A stretch of DNA of 50,000 nt, from NCBI GenBank assembly GCA_034096865.1, contig JAWQFJ010015200.1, positions 12,501 through 62,500 of the forward strand. Reading direction: 5' to 3'. Every line of letters starts with the position of its first letter. Position 1 is the stretch's first letter. A program made the translations under genes and the position numbers. This DNA is from Theodoxus fluviatilis (Eukaryota > Mollusca > Gastropoda > Cycloneritida > Neritidae). This document shows, one piece after another, positions 23,270 through 36,957 of this stretch. The notes under the pieces were generated by a model. That model ran no database searches. It was not told the DNA's origin and saw only the letters and a list, made by a program, of their open reading frames with translations.

Positions 23270-24710
23270 AGGAAATAATCACAGTGGTGTTTGGTAGACA
23301 AGCTGAATCCAAGTTCCCATACCCATGAATGGCCAAGAACAGTCCTACATTCAGGCCAGAGAAATGGAGACAAACGACGATGGACACAGGTGTGACTGGA
23401 GATAGAGCATGGGGGTGGATTAGGGCGGAGAGAATTTCCTCGCATCAGCACAGAACATGTACGGCGGCAGTGGTCGTAGTCAGCACTGCTGGGACGTGCG
23501 TTCCCAGGCATCCACGAGAAGACGCTATTTGTGCTGGTCAAACAGCCCTATCTAGACTGCAGTCCTTGCTGTTTCAGACTCGTGGACACAGGCACAAAGT
23601 GTGATTCTATGGGGCTGTGCTCGAAGGTCGTCTTCAAAGACAGGAAAAATCCTGACGTAGACAGTATATTTGAATTTCACTTTCGGCTTCAAACCTGCAA
23701 GTTCCTTAGAGTAAATGATAGATAGTGTTCATCGCTATTACATTTGGAAAACAAAATCCTCTTGTCTTTATAGCTGGCATGATAATGAACAAACCAGCCT
23801 GAAAATGATCGTGCTACAGACAAAACTAGGATTTCATTGAAATAAGGTTGTATTATGTTTATCAGGAAATACTTTCGTACTTGTTTACAGAATGGGACGT
23901 CATTTCAACCTGCTATTTGAGAAGTGAGAATGTTTCAAAGGGAGGATTTATCCATGTTTTCCAGCACAGTAGCTTAAGGCTAGCAGGCAAAGGCGACACC
24001 ACCGTAGGTAGGGCTTTCACACAAGCAACCCGTGTGAGTTGGGTGTGAGAATAGACGCGAATCGTAAGAAGCGAATGACTATGGAAATCGTGAATTGACG
24101 TGCTGCCGCTCCAACCACCTCTATTGACTTTCGTAAGCAATGGCCTTACACTGCCTACAGAGGATGACAGGCAGTAAAACCCCATTCATTACTTTAATCA
24201 AACACCTTACAATACACAGGAAGAGCAGGAACAGAATCATCTGTAGCATTCTTCATTCTTCCATACAGCAGCAAGACCCAAACAGATACTAAAAATGAAA
24301 TGACTACTGAGTTTCCGACACGATAAATCGGAATGACGTGAGTTAAATTTCTTGAACCCCCGCTGAAGCCGGACAGTTTGCAGCAAAGCGAAACTGCCTT
24401 TTCACGACAAAAATGCACCATCTTAAAATCCTATTACGTGACCGGAAACCCTTGTGTCAAGATTCGAAGTTATTCTGCGTTTTTCCTTTCGCTGACGAGC
24501 TTAACTGTAACAAAACAACTTGACGTGCCCATGGGAAGACTGGCGCTTGAAAAAGTCATCATGACTCATGCAGCATCCACGTCGATCACAGGTTGGCTCT
24601 AGCAAGCCAGTCATTTCATACACAATCCGTCATTCGGTCTCTATAGATCGTTCACGCTTAACAACAGTCACCGCTTACTGACGCTGAAATGGTCGTTGTC
24701 AACCACATTC
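23268..24710. other. Inner unassigned stretch (left)
   Basis: Several 64-91 codon frames, none recognised. About four differences per 150 bp from the right arm near 24100-24200. Confidence 0.5.
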
Positions 24711-24741
24711 GGGGACAGAGTACTCGGAGTACTCTGTCCCC
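24711..24741. repeat. Short perfect palindrome at inner edge of left arm
   Basis: The 15-mer GGGGACAGAGTACTC is followed by one G and then its exact reverse complement. A third copy of the 15-mer, in forward orientation, starts immediately after at 24742. Three alternating copies therefore lie within 50 bp of the loop. The element can extrude a 15-bp hairpin with a one-base loop. Its position beside the centre of a 24.7-kb palindrome is notable. Confidence 0.9.
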
Positions 24742-24772
24742 GGGGACAGAGTACTCGGTCTTTGAAATCTCG

Positions 24773-24958
24773 TCCTTACAGTCACGTGACATACCGATGA
24801 CCATGTGATATATCGCGACATGTTCTTCACTCGGCGATAAGTGTTTCACGCCGGCACTGTATTCAAATAGTTCAACAAATCTTGTCCCATTCGAACGTCG
24901 ACCGCCATTTTGATAGGTAAACTGCCTGTTGTTGGCAGTCTCGTTCTCGTTCAAATGC
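24773..24958. other. Single-copy loop at centre of the palindrome
   Basis: These 186 bp separate the two arms and have no inverted partner. The loop holds a perfect palindromic E-box GTCACGTGAC (24781-24790). Read on the minus strand it holds CAAAATGGCGG (about 24902-24912), which matches the YY1 / start-codon context seen at many housekeeping promoters. The minus-strand frame from that ATG closes after about 20 codons. A different minus-strand frame is open right through the loop and into both arms (24658-25164), without any family resemblance. Because the loop is asymmetric and single-copy, the arms are not a simple mirror joined at one base. Confidence 0.9.
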
Positions 24959-24989
24959 CGAGATTTCAAAGACCGAGTACTCTGTCCCC

Positions 24990-25020
24990 GTGGACAGAGT
25001 ACTCCGAGTACTCTGTCCCC
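24990..25020. repeat. Short palindrome at inner edge of right arm
   Basis: Mirror of the left junction palindrome. It differs by one base: the outer 15-mer begins GTGG instead of GGGG. As on the left, a further copy of the 15-mer core lies next to it on the loop side (24975-24989), so the alternating three-copy arrangement is reproduced. Confidence 0.88.
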
Positions 25021-26462
25021 GAATGTGGTTGACAACGACCATTTCAGCGTCAGTAAGCGGTGACTGTTGTTAAGCGTGAACGATCTATAGAGAGCCGAAT
25101 GACGGATTATGTATGAAATGACTGGCTTGCCAGAGCCAACCTGTGATCGACGTGGATGCTGCATGAGTCATGATGACTTTTTCAAGCGCCAGTCTTCCCA
25201 TGGGCACGTCAAGTTGTTTTGTTACAGTTAAGCTCTTCAGCGAAAGGAAAAACGCAGAATATCTTCGAATCTTGACACAAGGGTTTCCGGTCACGTAATA
25301 GGATTTTCAGATGGTGCATTTTTGTCGTGAAAAGGCAGTTTCGCTTTGCTGCAAACTGTCCGGCTTCAGCGGGGGTTCAAGAAATTTAACTCACGTCATT
25401 CCGATTTATCGTGTCGGAAACTCAGTAGTCATTTCATTTTTAGTATCTGTTTGGGTCTTGCTGCTGTATGGAAGAATGAAGAATGCTACAGATGATTCTG
25501 TTCCTGCTCTTCCTGTGTATTGTAAGGTGTTTGATTGAATTAATGAATGGGGTTTTACTGCCTGTCATCCTTTGTAGGCAGTGTAAGGCCATTGCTTACG
25601 AAAGTCAATAGAGGTGGTTGGAGCGACAGCACGTCAATTCACGATTTCCATAGTCATTCGCTTCTTACGATTCGCGTCTATTCTCACACCCAACTCACAC
25701 GGGTTGCTTGTGTGAAAGCCCTACCTACGGTGGTGTCGCCTTTGCCTGCTAGCCTTAAGCTACTGTGCTGGAAAACATGGATAAATCCTCCCTTTGAAAC
25801 ATTCTCACTTCTCAAATAGCAGGTTGAAATGACGTCCCATTCTGTAAACAAGTACGAAAGTATTTCCTGATAAACATAATACAACCTTATTTCAATGAAA
25901 TCCTAGTTTTGTCTGTAGCACGATCATTTTCAGGCTGGTTTGTTCATTATCATGCCAGCTATAAAGACAAGAGGATTTTGTTTTCCAAATGTAATAGCGA
26001 TGAACACTATCTATCATTTACTCTAAGGAACTTGCAGGTTTGAAGCCGAAAGTGAAATTCAAATATACTGTCTACGTCAGGATTTTTCCTGTCTTTGAAG
26101 ACGACCTTCGAGCACAGCCCCATAGAATCACACTTTGTGCCTGTGTCCACGAGTCTGAAACAGCAAGGACTGCAGTCTAGATAGGGCTGTTTGACCAGCA
26201 CAAATAGCGTCTTCTCGTGGATGCCTGGGAACGCACGTCCCAGCAGTGCTGACTACGACCACTGCCGCCGTACATGTTCTGTGCTGATGCGAGGAAATTC
26301 TCTCCGCCCTAATCCACCCCCATGCTCTATCTCCAGTCACACCTGTGTCCATCGTCGTTTGTCTCCATTTCTCTGGCCTGAATGTAGGACTGTTCTTGGC
26401 CATTCATGGGTATGGGAACTTGGATTCAGCTTGTCTACCAAACACCACTGTGATTATTTCCT

Positions 26463-26464
<2 letters not shown>
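25021..26464. other. Inner unassigned stretch (right)
   Basis: Mirror of 23268-24710. Short frames only. Confidence 0.5.
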
Positions 26465-26525
<61 letters not shown>

Positions 26526-26534
26526 TGTGTGAGA

Positions 26535-26583
<49 letters not shown>
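26465..26583. repeat. (GT)n microsatellite, two blocks (right)
   Basis: Mirror of 23151-23267, 119 bp, with the same interruptions; differs by 2-3 bp. Confidence 0.95.
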
Positions 26584-26586
<3 letters not shown>

Positions 26587-26628
26587 ATACAAGTAGGTGT
26601 ACTGGTGGTTCTTTGTGCTTTTCATTTG

Positions 26629-26740
26629 ATGTTATTGTTATTGTTGTCGGCGTCGGAGTTGTTGTTACTGGTGCTTTAACTGTGGCCCGTGCTTTTGCTG
26701 TTGATATTGGTGCTGCTGCTTCTGTTGGTGCTGATGTTTG
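26629..26740. repeat. Imperfect GTN/GTT trinucleotide tract (right)
   Basis: Mirror of 22995-23103, similar length and interruptions. Confidence 0.6.
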
Positions 26741-27043
26741 ACATGGTTAAGTAGTGCCCCTAACCTTTGGGTGTACTCTACTGGTGTTGATGTTGTGCTT
26801 TTATCTTTGCCGGTCTTTAAACTTGACAACTTACCAGCACCAGTGACTTTGCTAACACTACACATGAAAAATAAGCCTGTGGTATAGGAATGGGGACTGA
26901 ACGCCAAATCAGCTGCACATGATCGCTCTATCAAACGCAATGGGACTTTTTAGGAAAGTATCCGAGTATAACTTTTATTCCAGCCTTTGAACCTACTCTT
27001 CTCTCTCCTCGATTTCCCCCGCCTCCTACCTTCCCGCCTGTCT

Positions 27044-27986
27044 AATAACTGCTTGCTGCACTCTCCAGCCCCCCTGTGTCCTGCCTACATAATGGCCTGC
27101 TGCACTCTCCAGCCCCCCTGTGTCCTGCCTACATAATGGCTTGCTGCACGCTCCAGCCCCCCTGTGTCCTGCCTACATAATGGCCTGCTGCACTCTCCAG
27201 CCCCCCTGTGTCCTGCCTACATAATGGCTTGCTGCACTCTCCAGCCCCCATGTGTCCTGCCTACATAATGGCTTGCTGCACGCTCCAGCCCCCCTGTGTC
27301 CTGCCTACATAATGGCTTGCTGCACGCTCCAGCCCCCCTGTGTCCTGCCTACATAATGGCTTGCTGCACGCTCCAGCCCCCCTGTGTCCTGCCTACATAA
27401 TGGCTTGCTGCACGCTCCAGCCCCCCTGTGTCCTGCCTACATAACTGCTTGCTGCACTCTCCAGCCCCCCTGTGTCCTGCCTACATAACTGCTTGCTGCA
27501 CTCTCCAGCCCCCCTGTGTCCTGCCTACATAATGGCTTGCTGCACTCTCCAGCCCCCCTGTGTCCTGCCTACATAATGGCTTGCTGCACTCTCCAGCCCC
27601 CCTGTGTCCTGCCTACATAATGGCTTGCTGCACTCTCCAGCCCCCCTGTGTCCTGCCTACATAATGGCTTGCTGCACTCTCCAGCCCCCCTGTGTCCTGC
27701 CTACATAATGGCTTGCTGCACTCTCCAGCCCCCCTGTGTCCTGCCTACTTAATGGCTTGCTGCACTCTCCAGCCCCCCTGTGTCCTGCTACATATATAAT
27801 GGCTTGCTGCACGCTCCAGCCCCCCTGTGTCCTGCCTACATAATGGCTTGCTGCACGCTCCAGCCCCCCTGTGTCCTGCCTACATAATGGCTTGCTGCAC
27901 TCTCCAGCCCCCCTGTGTCCTGCCTACATAAGGGCTTGCTGCACGCTCCAGCCCCCCTGTGTCCTGCCTACATAATGGCTTGCTGC
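27044..27986. repeat. 44-bp minisatellite, 21 copies (right)
   Basis: Mirror of 21749-22690, with 21 units. It includes the odd GCTACATATATAATGG unit near 27788 and the single CCCCCATG unit near 27247. Confidence 0.96.
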
Positions 27987-28848
27987 TTTCCCTGTCTAAT
28001 CTATGCCTATGTCTCTGCATTTAATCTCCTATAATCCCCATCTCCACCACCTCCCCGCCTGTGGCTGTCTTCCTTTTGCCACTCTATCACGCCACATCCA
28101 CCAGGAAGCCTGCATGTCCCGGGCAGTTCTTCTGTCTCCTGGAGACGAGAGGAGGTGAGAAGCATTTCAATTGTATCACCTTTTCCTCCCGTCCCCTCCA
28201 TCATGGTTCCCCAGCTTTGTGATGGGGGACTGAATGTCGCCATGGTGATATCAACATGACACCTGTATAGAGTAGAAGTCATTGCTCAGATGTAATGGAG
28301 CATATTGTTTGTTGAATCCGATAAAAGGTGAACGTTCAAGTGCTGAATTTGTAACTAATGAGTTTTCACCCATACATGTCTGAGTGATAAATTGCCCGAT
28401 GTGTCGTTGAGCTGACTGATTAAAGAGTATTTGCACAGTTTGCACGTGGACTTATTCTGTTTGGGTCTTTTTCCTCTTTCCTCCATTTCAAGGAAAGTTG
28501 TTGATGCTCTCAAGATCAGTCAATCATTATTGTTACTAGCTGCCATTCTATCTGTGTCGGTGCAAATCATTTCGACAAAATAAACACATACTTTGTACTA
28601 CAAAGAACACTACTGGTGCCTCTTTTCCGTACATTTCCCCCTTTACGTTCTTTTTGCTTTTCAGTATAATGGACATGACATGTCATTTTAAAAAATCAAA
28701 GTAGATTCATCCTGCCTGGTTCATTTTTAATCACCACTCCCGCTTGTCGTTTCATCAAAACGCATGCTCACATACGCACGCGTGCACGTGCGCGTGCGCA
28801 CCCAGACACTTACTTTGCAATCAAACATTGAGACTTAACAATTACAAA
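27987..28848. other. Unassigned stretch (right)
   Basis: Mirror of 20887-21748. Nothing recognised. Confidence 0.5.
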
Positions 28849-28893
28849 CGCGCGCATGTGCACACACACGCATGCACAGTTATGCACACACTG

Positions 28894-28942
<49 letters not shown>

Positions 28943-29065
28943 AGCACGCACACACACACACATACACACTGACAATCAACACAAGTGCACATACACTCAC
29001 ACATATGCGAGCAAGCACACGCACGCACGCACGAAAACACACACACGCGCGCGCGCGCACACGCA
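28849..29065. repeat. CA-rich region with alternating purine-pyrimidine (right)
   Basis: Mirror of 20671-20886. Confidence 0.9.
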
Positions 29066-29144
29066 ATGCATCTGAACTATCCGTTTATGTAAGATTACTC
29101 CATAGATGAATATGTTCATCTTTTTTTGGCCTGTGTTTACAACA

Positions 29145-29148
<4 letters not shown>

Positions 29149-29204
<56 letters not shown>
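29149..29204. repeat. (CT)n microsatellite (right)
   Basis: Mirror of 20530-20585; equal in length. Confidence 0.95.
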
Positions 29205-29207
<3 letters not shown>

Positions 29208-29367
29208 CCCTCTCGTGTACATTGAGTTACATGAGCTTTTTTCAGTTTCTGCACTATGCCAATATGCATTTGTTTTATCCTCCTTCCTTCTGCGCTCATG
29301 ACACCCTTATCTGCATGGCAAGGACACATTAATCCTTCCCTAGTTCCTGCTGACGCTGCTTCCTTTC

Positions 29368-29408
29368 GTTGCTAGGCAACTGAGTGCGCCGCAGCAAATG
29401 TGACGTCA
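29368..29408. promoter_or_regulatory. CRE plus RFX X-box pair (right)
   Basis: Mirror of 20327-20367: GTTGCTAGGCAAC at 29368-29380 and TGACGTCA at 29401-29408, both intact. Confidence 0.45.
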
Positions 29409-30397
29409 CATGGGAGAGATTGCTGAGAGGTGCATGTGAGGCAAATAGCTTTTCTCCTTTTACCCTCAACCATCACCACCGCCCTTTCCACACATGTCTC
29501 TATAATGCCAGGACGTTGCTCGCCCGGTGTGTCCACAAAGTAGGAAACGGCGCTTTCATGAGCGACCTGGGCCGTGATGTTCCCAGATGCTCCAACGCCT
29601 GCATTCAAAGTCCTCCAAAGATTGTTTCCGCAGCCTGCATGAAGTGCCACGGGTCTTGAGGGTTTCGTCGAGAAGTTCACAACTCTTGTGTCGACGCCAT
29701 CTTGTGACTGAGTGTGAACATGAATGCAGCTCTCCTTCATGAGCCATCCATTGCAATGTCTTGTCATGTACTTGTCACTACACGTCTGACGTGTGTTCAC
29801 AAGGTGCAGGTGAAATGCAAGTAGACCTTGCCCGACTTTGCAAGTTTTGCCCTTGAGAAATGTTGTACATGAGAGAATGTGTGTGTTGGTTTGGTCATTC
29901 TGCCCTAGTTTTGAAAGTACAAAACAAGGAGAAAAACAGGGATTGATATCAAGCTCGCGTCACCTCATCCAACAAGTGCACAACACAAGCCAGAGTAGCT
30001 TGATGCCCCCCACATCAGCTCATTATTTAGGCAAAAATAATGTTGAGATTACGGTAACTCCACCGACCCTATTGTTACCTGCCTACCCTAAACTTTTTTC
30101 GATCGTGAAAAAAAAGAAGAGAGGAAGAAATTGACGGTATTCATCGAAAGATGTCCTGTCCCATCTTCCCTACCCTCATAGCACTCAAGGAATCCACTAT
30201 TTAAGTAAAAAAAGAAAACCTAGTATTTCAGTGAAAAGAAATTTCGATTATGTTTAATCTAGCCTCTTCTATATTAAAATGTATACATGCACGCACGTGT
30301 GCCTATGTCTATGTGTCTGAGTGTATGCATGTCTACTCATGCGTGGATGTGTGCTTATATCCCTGTGTTCGCACTGAGGCGTTATATGAAGTGTGTT
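29409..30397. other. Unassigned stretch (right)
   Basis: Mirror of 19338-20326; contains most of the 142-codon minus-strand frame. Confidence 0.4.
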
Positions 30398-30456
30398 TAA
30401 TAATAATAATAATAATGTGTTGATTTATATAGCGCATTACCATGAGTTATGACATG
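30398..30456 (-). mobile_element. SINE-like 3' tail with (ATT)n (right)
   Basis: Mirror of 19279-19337, with the (AAT)n run at 30399-30416 and TATATAGCGC following. Confidence 0.45.
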
Positions 30457-30637
30457 CTCAAGGCGCATGTTTTCGTGATGAGAAGCAGTCTATTGAGCAG
30501 GGCAAACATCTCGTCTGACGGCTGGAGCATACAAAGTGTTTTTGTGACAAAGAGCAGGTCGCGGCAGTGTGCAGATTTTTTTTTCTCCTGCAAGATAAAC
30601 AAACCTTTCAGTCACGGCATGTCACGTGCTGTCATCG

Positions 30638-30989
30638 CAATAATCTCCCAGTGAGTGATGCGATGTTATCTCCCAGTGAGTGATGCGAGATAATCTCCCA
30701 GTGAGTGATGCGATAGTATCTCCCAGTGAGTGATTCGAGATAATCTCCCAGTGAGTGATGCGATATTATCTCCCAGTGAGTGATGCGAGATAATCTCCCA
30801 GTGAATGATTCGAGATAATCTCCCAGTGAGTGATTCGAGATAATCTCCTAGTGAGTGATTCGAGATAATCTCCCAGTGAGTGATGCGATATTATCTCCCA
30901 GTGAGTGATGCGAGATAATCTCCCAGTGAATGATTCGAGATAATCTCCCAGTGAGTGATTCGAGATAATCTCCTAGTGAGTGATTCGAG
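30638..30989. repeat. 25-bp minisatellite, 14 copies (right)
   Basis: Mirror of 18746-19097. In this arm the second higher-order period also carries the TCCTAG and GTGAATG variants that the left arm shows only in its first period. Confidence 0.93.
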
Positions 30990-31103
30990 GCCTATGTATA
31001 GTGATTCCGTCACAGGGGGCACTTTGACACAGCACGTAACAGTGACCAAACGGAAATGGGGGGGCAGCTTAAAAACAGCGACGCTTCACACAGCTAACCC
31101 TAC

Positions 31104-31244
31104 CTATCGTTCCGTCTTCCCTAGGCTCGGTCTTGACATCACCAGGAACCCACTCATCAGCTTTCTGACGAGGATATATTTTTGTCGCTGGGACTCGTAA
31201 TAACTTTGATCAGCAGCTGTCATATTCGTCGGAGCCTCCTCCAT
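31104..31244 (-). CDS. Exon-like ORF with splice acceptor and start codon (right)
   Basis: Mirror of 18491-18631 and identical in its 46 encoded residues. The only residue difference in the longer surrounding frame (Leu/Phe) lies upstream in the 54-bp doublet region. The conservation cannot be read as selection because neighbouring non-coding DNA is equally similar. Confidence 0.25.
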   Translation of the reverse strand: MEEAPTNMTAADQSYYESQRQKYILVRKLMSGFLVMSRPSLGKTER

Positions 31245-31459
31245 CTTTGCAGACTGGAAATAAACAGGTGTATATTGTTGTAAAAACGCTGTAGTACGTT
31301 CGTCGTGGTCCAATGCGCTCGTGTTTACGAACTGTAGAGAGAAATGTGTTTGCCGTGGGAATTTTCGGTTTGCCTTAGTCCTGATGCGGGGGCTAGCTAC
31401 CTTTGTGCGTCCTCTGTCCGAATGTTGGCCTATGCAGAGCGTCGTTACATATCGCTGAA

Positions 31460-31567
31460 TCACTGTAGGCCTACTTGGTAGCATGTCACGCACATTGTGA
31501 CTGTGCGTGAGAATCACTGTAGGCCTACTTGGTAGCATGTCACGCACATTGTGACTGTGCGTGAAAA
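31460..31567. repeat. 54-bp tandem doublet with internal stems (right)
   Basis: Mirror of 18168-18275, both copies present, with one substitution at the outer edge. Confidence 0.88.
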
Positions 31568-32318
31568 ACAAAGCTAAAGTCGGCAAAACTCTTTTTGAGA
31601 AAAACGCCGAGAACAGTCATCAGCTCATTATGTTATGTAATGGCTTTTCTGAACTTTACACCACTGGAAAAAAAGAGAAAGTTATCTTCTGTGAGCATGC
31701 GTTTGTTTTCCTTTTCTGGAACATGCATAAATTAATGAATAAATAATACCGCGGTTGAAGTGTCTCATTTCATAATTCTTTCGACTCGAGCCTTTTCTCA
31801 TGCACAGTCACAGTAATAATCCTGAGCACATGTTGTTCATTAATATAAAAAGGAAGTTTTGTATTCAGCGCGTTTAAGAAGCATTAATATCTCCATGGAA
31901 TGTGTCGTGTAAGAATAATGCATTTTTTGTATATGAGAGAATTAAAACAGAAGATGTTTTGATTTTGTCTCTCTCGCTGATGACCCCAATGCACAGCAGT
32001 TTGAACAAACCATATTCCTTTTTTAAGATTTAGTTTCCTCCTATGTGACCCGTGCTTTTCTTATTTTGCCCCCTTTCCAAACACCTAGCAGACACGGTTT
32101 ACCTCATTTCTACTTAATCCGATGTCTACTTACTCCTTCCCCTCGCCTCCCGCGAAGGCAGAACTAATGCAAATCTCGAACAACATCGTGCTCTGCTGAC
32201 TCTTTCTGGTGCGCCGAAAATCAGCTGTGATTAGCTCTGTGTACTCCAGAATCCTCCATGTACCTGCACTCTGACATAATCTCTCCTGCTGCGAGTGAGT
32301 TAGTGTGGGGATAGGATC
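31568..32318. other. Unassigned stretch (right)
   Basis: Mirror of 17413-18167. Nothing recognised. Confidence 0.5.
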
Positions 32319-32399
32319 GTTCGGGGTGGAGAGATGGGGCATTCGGGGTGGAGAGATGGGGCATTCGGGGTGGAGAGGGTGGGGCATTCGGGGTGGGGA
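32319..32399. repeat. 22-bp tandem repeat, 4 copies (right)
   Basis: Mirror of 17332-17412, with the same copy number. Confidence 0.85.
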
Positions 32400-32415
32400 G
32401 GTTCGTGTGTTGGTG

Positions 32416-32600
32416 GTGCGGCGTAGTCAAGTGGTGAGATCATCACTAGCCCATTATCAGGGTGTCAACCCCACCCCGCCCGGCCTCAGCCTATACCCAA
32501 AGTCGAGCAAGACGTTTCATTACGGGAGTGAACTCTACCCGAGTTCCACCCCATAAAGCCTCACCCAGACGTACCCGAATCAATTAGGCACCCCGTTAGT
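32416..32600 (+). mobile_element. SINE-like segment with tRNA-like promoter boxes (right)
   Basis: Mirror of 17131-17315: A-box-like at 32420-32434 and B-box-like at 32461-32471. Confidence 0.35.
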
Positions 32601-35197
32601 TCTGTAGACGTGTCGAAACAAACAGGCTGCGCCAGTCGAGTGAGTCAAGTTAGCACAGCGCCGCTGTTTGTGTGTCTGGCAATTCGAGTCATTGGTCACA
32701 GGAACCTCCATTGAGGACCGAGCCACCCCGAGATACCAATTAGCATGAATCGTGCCTCTTAAAAATGAGTGCGTCGTGCTGTGTCGAAAATGTTTAACGC
32801 CGAATGGAAGACGATTATTGCGAGGCGTTATCGAACTTGTCCGTGTGGTTTCTGACGCGATAGGACCATTAACTTTCGCTTAAATGTTGGAAAGAGATTT
32901 TTCATACGTTTAGCTTTACAATGGTGTAGACATTTATGGGTCATAAAATTCAGAATGAGTCGTTGAACCACGACTTTTGCACTCTAGGTGTGCTTATCGA
33001 GTCTGGCAATCTCCCTGAGCAGTGAAGCATGAAGGATGATTTCGGAAACACCTGGGGGAGGAGATGACGTATGTTGTGTCGAAGTCCTACCACGCATGAC
33101 GAAGTCTCTATACACGATGACAACGAACAAATTGTCGTATGGTTTAAGTGCAGTTTTACGCTTGAAGACAATTTGCTTAGAGGAGTAGGTGTTTGCAATT
33201 AGTCTTTACGTAGAATATAAATAGGATTTTGCTCTCCCTGTTCCCTCTGTGTTTTAAGTGCGTATATGCAAACATGCACTCGTAAGTGCGTGCATACGAA
33301 CGTGCATGTGCAAGCACACTCGCGTGTTACTGTGCAACACGTGCAAGTACAGTCTTGTCGCATTCGTAAGTGAAGGCACCAGTTCACTCCTCGTGGTCAC
33401 AAACGGCTCCTAAGATACACTGCTGATAAAGAATGTTCATTGATTCAATGCCTCATTGCGCTGCTGAGATGCATAAAGTCGACTCAAACATGTTACAGCC
33501 TACATACAAGCAGACAACTTTAATGATTTTCATTCCGTCTTCTCTACGTATATAATGCCTAATGTGAATCGGCTGAGAAATTGACGGCAGTCAGGAACGC
33601 ATGAATCACTCTTTAAAAACCAACGGTTGAAGTTGTACATTCCAACCTACGCAGTAGTAACTTCGAAGTCGTTTGGTTTCAAAGGTGAATCAAGCAATAT
33701 TCTTCGAATGAAATGTCTGCTCTGAATCACACGTATCGATAAGTGTCTACAGCACGGAGCTACATCGAAATGATATAGGAGCAGAACTTTTCTGGGAAAT
33801 GTTACACAAGTTTCCCACGCTAGTGAGTAACTCTCTAATCCTACTGTCACCACGTTGGCTGGAAAAGGTCGGATGACAAAAATATTATTCCAGAGTGGTG
33901 TCCATTGTCCTTATTTTCTGAATCACGCATGTTCGTGGAATCGATAGTTTATCACGACGTACGTCTCCTTGACTTCCCCCCTCAAGCATTTCCTGTTGCA
34001 CCGGATGGCATTATGGGAGGTCGGGCACCCGGACACAAACACGCAGGGGAGAATAGAAAGGCGCATGAGTGTTTGCGTGACGTCACCTCGTACCGCGGCA
34101 GGAAAATAGGTTCAGGGTTGGGTTACGAGGGAACGTTACAGGTGTGTCAGCTTTTTATCTTCCTCCCACCTGTAGTACTAGTAGCTTCCTCTGCCTCTTT
34201 GTTTCCTTGCTTTCCCTCGTGCCCGTGTTTCTTAGCGCCAACCCCTCACCCCAACCCCATCCCCGCGCTTCCGACCACCACCTCCACCTCCACCCTCACC
34301 CACCTCCCCGCCCTTCCCCCGATCACATCTTTTCAGTCAATTGTTCACCCTGAACCACACCCTTACTTGAAAATCCCACCATCTCAATATCTAGGCATGA
34401 CGACCTCTGAGGATGCTCATAGCGTGTTCATGAGGTCACAGTCGAGTTTCGGGTCTTGCCAAAGCCTCGAAGGCAATTCTTCAGTGTCCAGTTATTCTTG
34501 CTTTCGATTCTTCTCCGTGTGCCCTTTCCTGAATACTGACCTCTCCTTCCGTACACATCTCATGTCTTACCACAATTTTCAAATTGTATTTCCCTCCCCT
34601 CCCCGACTTTCCCATTTCATTCCCTCAAAACGGAAAACCTTCGCATATGGACTGGAGTGGCTCTTTCCGCAAGTATCATCTCAATTCACTTTACACCCCT
34701 CATTCCGGTCATTGGATCTCCAGGTCAAACGTCCGTCTCAGTATGACATTAAACTTTAAAGTTTTAAAAAAGTGCATTGACATTCGTGTCTCAGAACTAT
34801 CTCTACTCCATCCAAAAGAGTCATTGAAAAATCAGTGATTAGATATAAAGAGGCGCAACATTTGACAAGCACCCACTTTATTCAGTACACACCTTTTCCG
34901 TCATGCACCAACCTGCGAGGAAACACATTCTCGTGGAGGCATGGAAAACAGTTACACAGGGTTTCAGCTTCAGCGACACAAACTATCCCCTGGAGTGTTC
35001 TTAGTATTCCTGTCTCCAGCTTGACATATTCACCGGATGATCCTTGCTTTCTGTCTCACCACCATCATTCTCATCGACTGTCCACAAGTTTGGTCGCAAA
35101 GTAATGAGTGTCGATTTTTGTTGTTGAAACACCCACACTAATCTGGTTTAGAATGACCACAGTATTGTGTCTGCCAAGGTGTTTGGAAGGAACCATT
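32601..35197. other. Unassigned stretch with a 284-codon open frame (right)
   Basis: Mirror of 14530-17130. The frame at 33905-34759 is identical in translation. A small indel cluster (about 4 bp) lies near 33340. Confidence 0.45.
34078..34085. promoter_or_regulatory. CRE-like palindrome (right)
   Basis: Mirror of 15642-15649, identical core and flanks. Confidence 0.35.
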
Positions 35198-36334
<1,137 letters not shown>

Positions 36335-36778
36335 CCTCTTTTAAAAGTTTGTCTTTTTTATTTGCAACTATCAGCTACTCAATACTTTTTATCTTTTCTC
36401 ATTTCGTTATTTTGTCTGTGTTTAGATGACTTTTCTCTCAGTCTTTTATGTTATCCTATAATTATCTTCTCCTATGCACTCATACCTCACTTTTAGCTCG
36501 AGTCTGACACCAAGAATTAGTGAAAGAACGATCTCATCATTGCTGTGGAAAGCTCTTTCCTCCTTATATCGTGCCAATGATAAACCGTGATAAGGCTCGG
36601 TGTTTAATCGGAGATAGAACACCCTGAGAGGAAGACTTTTTGCACTGAAAATACACCTACGTGCACACGCAATTTTGATTTGGTTCTATTTCTTTAGCGG
36701 TGTCTGGGAGTGATAATTCAGTCCGCTACCACAATGCGTAAAGTGTTTTATGTTGATTTGTTGAGAAACGTGTCGGCA

Positions 36779-36782
<4 letters not shown>
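36335..36782. other. Unassigned stretch between CT tracts (right)
   Basis: Mirror of 12947-13394. Nothing recognised. Confidence 0.5.
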
Positions 36783-36850
<68 letters not shown>

Positions 36851-36867
36851 CTTTCTTTCTCTCTCTT

Positions 36868-36957
<90 letters not shown>
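36783..36957. repeat. (CT)n tract (right)
   Basis: Mirror of 12773-12946, 175 bp long but with a different pattern of interruptions (for example CTTCTC near 36818). Total length is retained while the internal composition has shifted. Confidence 0.95.

Noticed and set aside
24658..25164. 168-codon minus-strand frame crossing the loop
   Set aside because: It joins left-arm, loop and right-arm sequence. Both ends encode the same inverted-repeat DNA in opposite orientation, with no family resemblance.
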